A DNA stretch of 64,000 bases, from positions 1 to 64,000 of the forward strand of contig CATKXV010000006.1 of NCBI GenBank assembly GCA_949840955.1, given 5' to 3'. Numbering within the stretch: position 1 is the stretch's first letter; the number at the start of each line of letters is the position of its first letter. Shown piece after piece: positions 55,891 through 64,000 of this stretch. This DNA comes from an uncultured Anaeroplasmataceae bacterium (GTDB lineage Bacteria; Bacillota_I; Bacilli_A; Acholeplasmatales; Anaeroplasmataceae). The notes under the pieces were generated by a model. The model was not told where the DNA came from. It saw only the letters and a list, made by a program, of their open reading frames with translations, and did not search any database. The position numbers were made by a program, and so were the translations under genes.

Positions 55891-57000
55891 ATGTTGGGCC
55901 AAATTGTTGATGTAATTATAGACCGCCCCATCCATTCCCTTCATCCTCAGCATAAGGACATTCAGTATGAGCTAAATTATGGCTACCTTCCGAATACCAT
56001 ATCTATGGCAGACCAGGAAGAGCTTGATGCTTATGTGATGGATGTTTCTACTCCTCTTAAAAAATATAGGGGAGAGGTAATAGCGATAATTCATCGCAAT
56101 AAGGATGAGGATAAGCTTGTTGTTTCCAATAAAAGAATGTCTAAAGAGGTAATCTACAGAAAAACATATTTTATGGAGCGCTATTTCTCATCCTATATTG
56201 AAATGGCTTATCCAACAAAAGAAGACCTGTTATTTGATTTGAAAAGGGCGGGGTTTCATTCATCGGATTGTGTGTTTTTACATTCTAGCTTAAAAAGCTT
56301 TGGAAACATGGATGGCAAAGAGGTTTTAGCTGCCTTCAAAGCGTTTTTTAAGGATGGTCTTGTTATTTTGCCAACCCATAGCTGGAATTGTATACAAAAA
56401 AATCAGGATGTATATAATGTAGATACAACAAAATCCTGTGTTGGGGCTTTAACCAATCTAGCGCTAGAGGATAGAGACTTTAAAAGAAGCATGCATCCTA
56501 CGCATTCGGTTTGTGCCTTTGGATTAAAAAAGGAAGAATATTTAAGCTTAGATTTAAATCAAGGTACACCAGTAAGCCCTACAGGCTGTATAGGCTCCCT
56601 ATGGAAATATAATGCTAAAATATTATTTTTAGGTGCCCCTTTATCTAAAAATACCTTTATTCATAGTATTGAGGAGGAAATGCATGTAGAGGATCGCTTT
56701 ACAAACGAAATTTTTGAGTTCGTTTCCAAAGGCTATGGTCAAAGCTATGTGTATCATATGCCAAGGCACTATTCTTCAAAAAGGGATCATTTGAGTGAGA
56801 ACTATGCTAAGCTTAAGCCTCATCTTTTACAATATGATATAGCTCAGGAGATTCATATTGGAAATAGTCCAACGGTGGTCATTGACGCTAGAGCTTGCTT
56901 TGATTATGTAAAATATTTATTAGAAAAAAATAACCATATATTTGATGATGATAAGGAGTATATCGATGATTATGAAAGTTATAAAAAAACAAAACAATAG
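55891..57000 (+). CDS. fusion: inorganic pyrophosphatase-like N-domain + AAC(3)-type N-acetyltransferase
   Basis: GQIVDVIIDRPIHSLHPQHKDIQYELNYGYLPNT; then DCVFLHSSLKSFG...LVILPTHSW...MHPTHSVCAFG. Confidence 0.7.
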   Translation: MLGQIVDVIIDRPIHSLHPQHKDIQYELNYGYLPNTISMADQEELDAYVMDVSTPLKKYRGEVIAIIHRNKDEDKLVVSNKRMSKEVIYRKTYFMERYFSSYIEMAYPTKEDLLFDLKRAGFHSSDCVFLHSSLKSFGNMDGKEVLAAFKAFFKDGLVILPTHSWNCIQKNQDVYNVDTTKSCVGALTNLALEDRDFKRSMHPTHSVCAFGLKKEEYLSLDLNQGTPVSPTGCIGSLWKYNAKILFLGAPLSKNTFIHSIEEEMHVEDRFTNEIFEFVSKGYGQSYVYHMPRHYSSKRDHLSENYAKLKPHLLQYDIAQEIHIGNSPTVVIDARACFDYVKYLLEKNNHIFDDDKEYIDDYESYKKTKQ

Positions 57001-57466
57001 TAAGATGTGCATGATTTGTGGAATGGATAATCCCTTTGGTGTGCAGGCTCAATTTTATGAATTAGAGGATAATCGCTTATGTGGATTATTTTCATTTAAA
57101 GCTGAGCATCAAAGCTATCCTGGCCGTGTGCATGGTGGAATGATTAGTGCAATGCTGGATGAACTTGCTTATCGTGCCTATTGTGTTATAGCTCCTAAGA
57201 AGCTGGCTGTAACCTTAGATTTATCCACAAAATATAGAAAGCCTGTTCCTTATAACACTCCTTTAATTGGACTTGGAGAAATTATAAAAAGTACTAATCG
57301 TTATTTTATTGCAGAATGTAAGATAATAAAAAATAATGAGGTTCTTGCAGAAGGCACGGCAAAGTATCTGGTTCTTCCAAATGAAAAAGTAACCGATGCT
57401 TCCTATGAGGATGAAATGTGCTATGAGATTCCTGATGAAATAAGAGAAATTGATTTATGCGATTAG
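56966..57466 (+). CDS. PaaI-like hotdog-fold thioesterase
   Basis: YPGRVHGGMISAMLDELAYRA. Confidence 0.8.
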   Translation: MIMKVIKKQNNSKMCMICGMDNPFGVQAQFYELEDNRLCGLFSFKAEHQSYPGRVHGGMISAMLDELAYRAYCVIAPKKLAVTLDLSTKYRKPVPYNTPLIGLGEIIKSTNRYFIAECKIIKNNEVLAEGTAKYLVLPNEKVTDASYEDEMCYEIPDEIREIDLCD

Positions 57467-58158
57467 ACAAGGTATTAGCGCATTTAAATTATGGCTCACG
57501 AAAAGAGGTAAAGAGCTATATCCGAAAAGGCTTTGTTTTAGTGAATGGGAATGTCATTACGGATGATGATTATAAGGTGGATGAGGCTTCAGATGAAATT
57601 GTTATCTTAGATCAGGTGGTAGACTACCAAAGCCTCTTATATTTCGTTTTAAACAAGCCTAAAAATGCAGTTTGTGCAACCTATGACAAGACAGATCCTA
57701 TTGTTTTAGATTGGATTGATTGTAAGCAAAAGGGCTTGTTCCCTGTTGGTAGATTGGATAAGGATACGACTGGCTTTCTTTTAATTACCAATGATGGAAA
57801 GCTAGCTCATGAGCTTTTATCTCCTAAGCATCATGTGGATAAGGTTTATGAGGTGAGCTTTACGGGTGAATTTCAAAGTCACTATTTTGAAATCTTCAAA
57901 AGGGGTGTTCAGCTAGAGGATGGCTATCTTTGCAAGCCTGCTTATTTTGAGCTTCTTGATCCTCAAAGGGGAAGAATTACAATTCATGAGGGGAAATTCC
58001 ACCAAATCAAAAGAATGTTTCAGGCTCTTCAACTAGAGGTAACAGAATTAAAGCGGATCTCCTTTGCAGGTATGCCCTTACCAAAGGAATTAAAGGAAGG
58101 GGAATATAGGGCTTTAACTAAGGAAGAAATTGAATATTTAAGGAAATGGAATAAATAA
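57457..58158 (+). CDS. rsuA: RsuA-family pseudouridine synthase
   Basis: S4 domain MRLDKVLAHLNYGSRKEVKSYIRKG; PVGRLDKDTTGFLLITNDG. Confidence 0.9.
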   Translation: MRLDKVLAHLNYGSRKEVKSYIRKGFVLVNGNVITDDDYKVDEASDEIVILDQVVDYQSLLYFVLNKPKNAVCATYDKTDPIVLDWIDCKQKGLFPVGRLDKDTTGFLLITNDGKLAHELLSPKHHVDKVYEVSFTGEFQSHYFEIFKRGVQLEDGYLCKPAYFELLDPQRGRITIHEGKFHQIKRMFQALQLEVTELKRISFAGMPLPKELKEGEYRALTKEEIEYLRKWNK

Positions 58159-58306
58159 TCCTCTTTGAATTGTTTTTTCCTCATTCTCTATAAATTTATA
58201 AGGGATAGTCCTATATTTATTAAAAAATATAGGGCTTTTTCTTGTATTTATGCTTATTTTTTGATAAAATAAATTAAAATGTGAAAAAAGATAGGTGGGA
58301 AAAGCT

Positions 58307-59725
58307 ATGGACTTTTTTGGTATGATACCAGATAATTTCTTCTCGTTACTTTCCTCTAAAAATAAGCGTATTTATTTAGCTTCTATTATTCAAAGCTTTA
58401 AGACATATGAAACAGGTTCTATTCTAGGAATAGAAAAGAAGATTGTGGCAGATGACTTAGTGCATTTTTTGGAGAATAGTTCCTATTTGTATGATATAGA
58501 GGATGAGGAGGATGAGGAATCCAACCCTCAATCCAAACGAGAACTTGCAAACTACATTTTAAGAAGAATGGAAGAATGTGGGTGGATCTATATCGATGTA
58601 ACCAATGATTATGAAGAAATATTAAACTTCTCGGATATTGCGATTACCATATGTGAGGCACTGATTAATGCATATCCGATGGCTACAGATTCCTATGGCG
58701 AAGAAAATGAATCCTATGAATTCTATGCCAATGAATATCAAGGATATATTTTTACAATTTATTCTGTTTTAAATAATATCGATAGTGCTGATTTTGCAAC
58801 AGCGTTTACAATCGTATATAATACAACAAAGCAACTGATTCGGGCCTTGCGAAGATTAGATAGCAGGCTAAAGGAATATATCACGAGTGTTGTTGAAACC
58901 TCTGAGATTAAGGATTTAATGGAACGCTTGATGAATTTCAAAACGGAAATTTATGATCGTAGCTATCTGAAGATGAAAACCTCAGATAATATCAATCGTT
59001 ACCGTTTGGCGATTGTCTCTAGATTAGAGGAAATATCAAAGGATGAATTTGCAATGAGTATGATTGTGAATGAATATAAACGGAAATATCCTGCAATTGA
59101 TATTGCTACACAAAGAGCAAGCCGAGCAATTGATGAGGTAATTGATGTGTTTAATTCGATTGATTCCTTTGTTACAGAAATTGATAATAAAAACAGAACC
59201 TATATTAATTCAACCATTGGTAAGATTAAGTTCCTATTAAGTGAAGATGATAATATTATAGGTAAGCTGAATGCAATTTTAAAGCATATCAAATCCTCTG
59301 CTGAAAAGGGAAAAATCGATAAGGCAATGCGGATGGTGGATACACTTTATTCCTTCAATCAGACCAAGGTCTTTTCTAAGGAAAATTCATTATATACTCC
59401 AAGGGGAAGCTATTCAAGAAATTATAACCAGGTGCTAGACTCTATAGGACTTGAGGGATTTACTTTAACTCCTGAGTTTATGCAGCAATTTAAGTCGGCC
59501 TATAATGAGGTAGAAATTAAGAATTTCTTAGAGGCAAACTTATTCGAGGGAAAGCTTCAGGCAAGCCATATCATCCATTATAATTCAGATAATCTTACGG
59601 TGCTTATGACAGTATATAGCTTAATGTATGCTGCCAACCTAGAATATACAATAGAAGTATTAGATACGATGATTGAAAATAAGAAATATCGTTTACGTGA
59701 TTTTATTATTGAAAGGAGAGGGTAG
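58307..59725 (+). CDS. MksF/JetA-like kleisin subunit
   Basis: Position and size in JetABC/MksFEB-type operon; DUF5716/JetA-like helical protein. Confidence 0.75.
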   Translation: MDFFGMIPDNFFSLLSSKNKRIYLASIIQSFKTYETGSILGIEKKIVADDLVHFLENSSYLYDIEDEEDEESNPQSKRELANYILRRMEECGWIYIDVTNDYEEILNFSDIAITICEALINAYPMATDSYGEENESYEFYANEYQGYIFTIYSVLNNIDSADFATAFTIVYNTTKQLIRALRRLDSRLKEYITSVVETSEIKDLMERLMNFKTEIYDRSYLKMKTSDNINRYRLAIVSRLEEISKDEFAMSMIVNEYKRKYPAIDIATQRASRAIDEVIDVFNSIDSFVTEIDNKNRTYINSTIGKIKFLLSEDDNIIGKLNAILKHIKSSAEKGKIDKAMRMVDTLYSFNQTKVFSKENSLYTPRGSYSRNYNQVLDSIGLEGFTLTPEFMQQFKSAYNEVEIKNFLEANLFEGKLQASHIIHYNSDNLTVLMTVYSLMYAANLEYTIEVLDTMIENKKYRLRDFIIERRG

Positions 59726-59726
59726 A

Positions 59727-60308
59727 ATGCTTAGTGCATATGAAACAATGACGACTACGCAGCAAAACCAATTTAAAGATACAGCAAATAAGCTTTTAGC
59801 TACTACATTTTTATGTAGAGATAAAAAGGATAACAAGGAAAACTATTATTTCTTGATGAGCTTTAAAGATTTGTTTGATGAATTTTTTACGGTTTTAGGC
59901 TATGAAATTAAGTTAGATACTGCATCAGGATGTGTTATGCTAGAAGGGGCTTCTGCATCCAATACTTTAAAGCTAAAACGTGATGAATCTATTATTTTAT
60001 TAATATTAAGGCTTTTATATCATGAAAAAGCAAAGGATACGTCCTTAAATGATAATATTGTTTGTAGTGTAGCAGACATTCATACAAAATATGATTATTT
60101 ACAAATCAAAAGAAAATTAAATAAAACGGATTTGGTATCCTCTATCCGTTTATTAAGAAGATACAATTTGATTGAGGTTACAGGTGACGTAACATCCTCT
60201 GCTTGTAGAATTGTGATTTTACCTACGATTCTTATGGCAATTGCAAGTGAGGACGTGAACGAGGTATACCAAGCAATCTCAAGAATTGTTCAAGAGGATG
60301 GTGAGTAG
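59727..60308 (+). CDS. MksE/JetB-like subunit
   Basis: DUF4194-like winged-helix protein between MksF-like and SMC-like genes. Confidence 0.75.
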   Translation: MLSAYETMTTTQQNQFKDTANKLLATTFLCRDKKDNKENYYFLMSFKDLFDEFFTVLGYEIKLDTASGCVMLEGASASNTLKLKRDESIILLILRLLYHEKAKDTSLNDNIVCSVADIHTKYDYLQIKRKLNKTDLVSSIRLLRRYNLIEVTGDVTSSACRIVILPTILMAIASEDVNEVYQAISRIVQEDGE

Positions 60309-60309
60309 A

Positions 60310-63300
60310 ATGAAAAAGCTTGTAAAAATCCGTTTAATTAACTGGCATTATCTTTCTAATGAAACCATAGAAATTCATGGAAATACATTGCTTTCAGGAC
60401 CGAATGCATCAGGTAAGTCAACCATTATGGATGCGATAACTTACATTTTAACAGCTGGAGATACCATGTTTAACCTAGCAGCAAATGAAAAGGGTAAGCG
60501 TGACCTACGTGGATATGTTAAATGTAAGCTAGGTATGGATGATAAGGAATATTTAAGAAATGGAGACGTTTCTGGACATGTTGCCTTAGAGTTCTATGAT
60601 GAGCGTGCAGATTCTAAATTTGCTGTCGGTGCTGTTATAGATGCTTTTGGAGAACTATTGCCTGTAAAGACACTGTTTTATAGAACCTTTGAGCCTTTGA
60701 ATGACAAGATGTTTGTATCAGAGGAGCATCAAATCTATGGTACAGTAGAATTTAGAAAGAAGAATCCGAATTTTGAATTTTTCTTGACAAAAAAGGAAGC
60801 AAAGCGTGGCTTTAGAACAGCCTTTGGTTCCATCAATGAAGACTTTTATCGCTTGATTCCAAAGGCATTAGCGTTTAAACCAATTGCTGATGTTAAGGAT
60901 TTTATCTATCAAAATATTCTAGAAGAAAAGGATATTGATGTATCTGCAATTAAGGATTCCATTCGTTCCTATAAGGAGCTTGAGAATACCTTAAAGCTCA
61001 TCAATAAAAAAATTGGTGATTTAAGGGAAATTGATGGTATTTATCAGGAGCTAAAGCAAATTGAGGAGCGTAAGAATTATATTCAATATTTGATGCATCT
61101 TTTTGATACAGAAGAAATTCGAAATGAAATTACAGATGCTAAAAGACAAATTGAGATTCAAGAGTCTTTACGTGCTTCTAAGGAGCAGGAGATTATTTCC
61201 TTAGATCAGGAGCTGTTGGCATTAAATGAACGCTCTCGTGATCTGTATAATGCATTAAGCAATAATGATACCTTTAAGGCAGAGGAATATATTAATCGCG
61301 AAATTCTAAAAGCACAGACCAATATCACCTCCTTAGAGGCAAATCAGCAGGTATTTTTAAAGAGGGCTACAAATTATAAGAATGCATTAAATGACCTAAG
61401 AAAGCTTTCCAATGAGCGGTTATTTGCAGAAATGGCTAATTTATCCTTAGTTCAAATCAATACGATGGATGTAGAGGCTTCTAAAATTAAGCTTAAGGAT
61501 TATCAAACTCGCTTGTCCTCTGTTCAAAATCGTATGAATCAGGAGCTTGGCTCCCTAGATATGAAAAAGAGAGCTTTGGTTTCACAGATTAATGAAATAT
61601 CAACCAATTTAAAGGGATTAGATCAAAATCGTGTCAACTTCCCTACGCAGCTTTTACAAATTCGTGCAGAGATTGAGGATGGTTTAAAGCGTATTTATAA
61701 TTATGATATTAAGGTACATATTTTTGCTGAAATATGTGAGATTACTGATCCAAACTGGGCAGATACCATCGAGATTTTCTTGGGAAATCGTCGATTCAAT
61801 ATGATTGTTGAGCCAAGATATTTTGATCAGGCTTTACAAATTTATTCTAGAATCAAGAATAAGTATCGATTATATGGTATTGGTTTAGTGAATACAAAGC
61901 AAATCAGTCGCTTTAAGAATTATGAATCCAAATCCCTAGCGTCTATTATTGACAGTGAAAATCAGGATGCTCGTTGTTATATCAACTATACCTGTGGTAA
62001 TGTCATTATGTGTAATGATGCTATGGAGCTTGAAAATTATCAAACCTCTATTACCAACGATCTATTAATTTATAGAGGCTATGCTGTAACGAGCTTAAAT
62101 CCAAATGTGGAAAAGCCATTTATCGGTAAGAATGCAGCTTCTAAGCAGGCTGTATTATGGCATGAGCGTGCAGATCAGGCTAGAAATGAATATGTAGAAT
62201 TAAATGGTAAGATTGAGAATTTAAATCGAATGCTAAGTATTATCGATCAAATTGATATTCGTCCTATCATGGAGGATTTGGATAAGGCGCTATTGCTGGA
62301 AAAGGAAAAGCATGCGTTAGAGGATTTATCTAAGCAGGCTGTTCGTCAAAAAACAGCTACCCCATCTGAGCTACAGGAGGATTATGAAAAGGTACTTGAA
62401 ACCATTAAGGCCTGTGATGCGAAAAAGCTATCTCTAAGCAAGGATATTGGTGGTATAGATAATGCAATCGAGGCTTTAAATACGATTATTTATAATAAAG
62501 GCAATGATTTGGTTCGGTTAGAGGCAGAGCTAGAAGAATTATCTGGAGGCTCTGTTGTATTAGAGCAGCAGGCTAAGGATGAATATAAGGCATTGGTTTT
62601 AAATAAAAACTTTAAAGCAGCCTTTAATGAATATCAGGACAAGTTTAAAACGGAGGAATCCAGCTACACCTTGCTTTCTGATACCCTTGTAGCAAAGCAA
62701 TATGGATATATCAATACATACAATTCCACCTTCTCTATTGGCTTAACCGAAATTGATAAGTTTATTGCTGAATTAAATAAGCTAGAAAAAACAGAGCTTA
62801 TCAAATATGAACAAAAGGTTAGAAGTGCAAGAGAGGCCGCAGAGGTTGTATTTAAGGAAGACTTTATTGCAAAGCTGAGAAATAATATTTTAACAGCTGA
62901 GCAGGAAATTAAGCAAATCAATAGTACACTTTCAAATATTCGATTTGGAGATGATCACTATGAATTTATTTTCCCTAGAAGTACAGAGTATGCCTCCTTT
63001 TATGAGATGGTTACCTCAGATTTAGAACCTGGAGGAGAGGGACTTCTTACCTATGCCTTCCAGCAAAAATATGATGAGCAAATTAGAGAATTATTTGAAA
63101 CGTTATCCATGGATGAAGTAAATAGTAATGGAGCGATCAATAAATTTACGGATTATCGTACCTATATGGATTATGATATTCGTATTATCAATAAGAATGG
63201 AGATACAATGACCTATTCTAAGGTATTTAAGGAAAAATCCGGAGGTGAAACTCAGGTTCCATTCTATGTGGCAATCATTGCTTCCTTTGTTCGTGTTTAT

Positions 63301-63570
63301 ACAAAGGGCTCAGCCATCGCAGGAGATCCAATTGGGCTAGTTTTATTTGATGAGGTTTTTGATAAGATGGATGCCAATCGTATGCATGCGATGATGAATT
63401 TTATCAATTCCATGCCTTTACAGGTTATCATAGCCTGCCCACCTCAGCGTATGGATATTCTACAGGATTTTGCTAAAACGACTTTGATCATGGTCCGCCA
63501 GGGAACAAAAGCAACAGTGCTTCCTATGACAACAAAGGGTGAGGACGATGAGGATGAGGAGGAAGAATAA
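60310..63570 (+). CDS. MksB/JetC SMC-like ATPase
   Basis: Walker A GPNASGKST; coiled coils; signature EKSGGETQVPFYVAI; Walker B GLVLFDEVFDKMD. Confidence 0.9.
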   Translation: MKKLVKIRLINWHYLSNETIEIHGNTLLSGPNASGKSTIMDAITYILTAGDTMFNLAANEKGKRDLRGYVKCKLGMDDKEYLRNGDVSGHVALEFYDERADSKFAVGAVIDAFGELLPVKTLFYRTFEPLNDKMFVSEEHQIYGTVEFRKKNPNFEFFLTKKEAKRGFRTAFGSINEDFYRLIPKALAFKPIADVKDFIYQNILEEKDIDVSAIKDSIRSYKELENTLKLINKKIGDLREIDGIYQELKQIEERKNYIQYLMHLFDTEEIRNEITDAKRQIEIQESLRASKEQEIISLDQELLALNERSRDLYNALSNNDTFKAEEYINREILKAQTNITSLEANQQVFLKRATNYKNALNDLRKLSNERLFAEMANLSLVQINTMDVEASKIKLKDYQTRLSSVQNRMNQELGSLDMKKRALVSQINEISTNLKGLDQNRVNFPTQLLQIRAEIEDGLKRIYNYDIKVHIFAEICEITDPNWADTIEIFLGNRRFNMIVEPRYFDQALQIYSRIKNKYRLYGIGLVNTKQISRFKNYESKSLASIIDSENQDARCYINYTCGNVIMCNDAMELENYQTSITNDLLIYRGYAVTSLNPNVEKPFIGKNAASKQAVLWHERADQARNEYVELNGKIENLNRMLSIIDQIDIRPIMEDLDKALLLEKEKHALEDLSKQAVRQKTATPSELQEDYEKVLETIKACDAKKLSLSKDIGGIDNAIEALNTIIYNKGNDLVRLEAELEELSGGSVVLEQQAKDEYKALVLNKNFKAAFNEYQDKFKTEESSYTLLSDTLVAKQYGYINTYNSTFSIGLTEIDKFIAELNKLEKTELIKYEQKVRSAREAAEVVFKEDFIAKLRNNILTAEQEIKQINSTLSNIRFGDDHYEFIFPRSTEYASFYEMVTSDLEPGGEGLLTYAFQQKYDEQIRELFETLSMDEVNSNGAINKFTDYRTYMDYDIRIINKNGDTMTYSKVFKEKSGGETQVPFYVAIIASFVRVYTKGSAIAGDPIGLVLFDEVFDKMDANRMHAMMNFINSMPLQVIIACPPQRMDILQDFAKTTLIMVRQGTKATVLPMTTKGEDDEDEEEE

Positions 63571-63905
63571 TGGGATTTTTTGGAAAAAAGAAAAATGCCT
63601 ATGAGGAGGCCTCTAGAAACTTAGAAAATAGAGAGCTTGCAAGACAAAGAATCATTATGGATCAAATTGATGATAATGATCAAAAGGCGGCTGAATATGT
63701 AAAAAAATTAAAGGGTGGGGATCCACTTGTAATCAATTTTGATAATTTAGAGCCTATGGCGGCGAATAAGTTATTGGCATTTTTTACAGGTGCTACCTAT
63801 GCACTGGATGGAAAAACAGTAAAGATTAATGAAAAAACATATTTATTTGCTTTAAAGTCAAGCTTTATGGATGGTTCCTTACAGCAATTTTTAGATGAAT
63901 TATAA
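63570..63905 (+). CDS. sepF: SepF-like cell division protein
   Basis: DPLVINFDNLEPMAANKLLAFFTGATYALDGKTVKINEKTYLFA matches SepF core pattern. Confidence 0.75.
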   Translation: MGFFGKKKNAYEEASRNLENRELARQRIIMDQIDDNDQKAAEYVKKLKGGDPLVINFDNLEPMAANKLLAFFTGATYALDGKTVKINEKTYLFALKSSFMDGSLQQFLDEL

Positions 63906-63910
63906 GATTT

Positions 63911-63942
63911 AAGACATGAAAGTAGCAATGCCTTCATGTCTT
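63911..63942 (+). terminator. terminator after sepF
   Basis: AAGACATGAA ... TTCATGTCTT followed by TATTTT. Confidence 0.7.
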
Positions 63943-64000
63943 TATTTTCATTAAATATTGACTAAGAATTCATTAATTGATATAATAATAGATAAAGCGT

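Noticed and set aside
58307-63905. Calling the SMC-like operon a Wadjet defence system
   Set aside because: JetD is absent before the terminator and the last gene reads as SepF, so defence function is not supported within this window.

Overview
AT-rich Bacillota-like chromosome segment; TGA is used as a stop, so the standard code applies. Three parts stand out. (1) 1-6924 is the end of a genomic island with an Xis-like ORF and a tyrosine recombinase, abutting the 3' end of tRNA-Arg(TCT). (2) Most of the window is ordinary chromosome: mgtE, PBP, recU, dpaA-like/RNase J/SpoIIIE-like cluster, rarA, apt, relA, dtd, rimO, trmL, trx genes, clpB with CIRCE, K+-dependent-type hppA, and an MksFEB condensin operon ending in sepF. 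(3) The most interesting part is a ~15.5-kb element at 36372-51908 bounded by a perfect 26-bp direct repeat. It looks like an unusual filamentous-phage (inovirus-like) prophage, with ssDNA-binding-like protein, small one-TM coat candidates, a large adsorption-like protein, a Zot/pI-like ATPase, an HUH rolling-circle Rep and a DDE transposase. Its noncoding parts carry a system of repeats: two copies of a ~165-200 nt multi-helix element with compensatory stem changes (37846-38008 and 41583-41780); four hairpins with a fixed GGATAANTAGATCC tip and covarying outer stems; six copies of the palindrome TTTGACA-N6-TGTCAAA; a ~390-nt nested imperfect inverted repeat; and an 18-bp perfect inverted repeat around a GC-rich loop. 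All family calls come from reading motifs by eye; no searches or folding programs were run.
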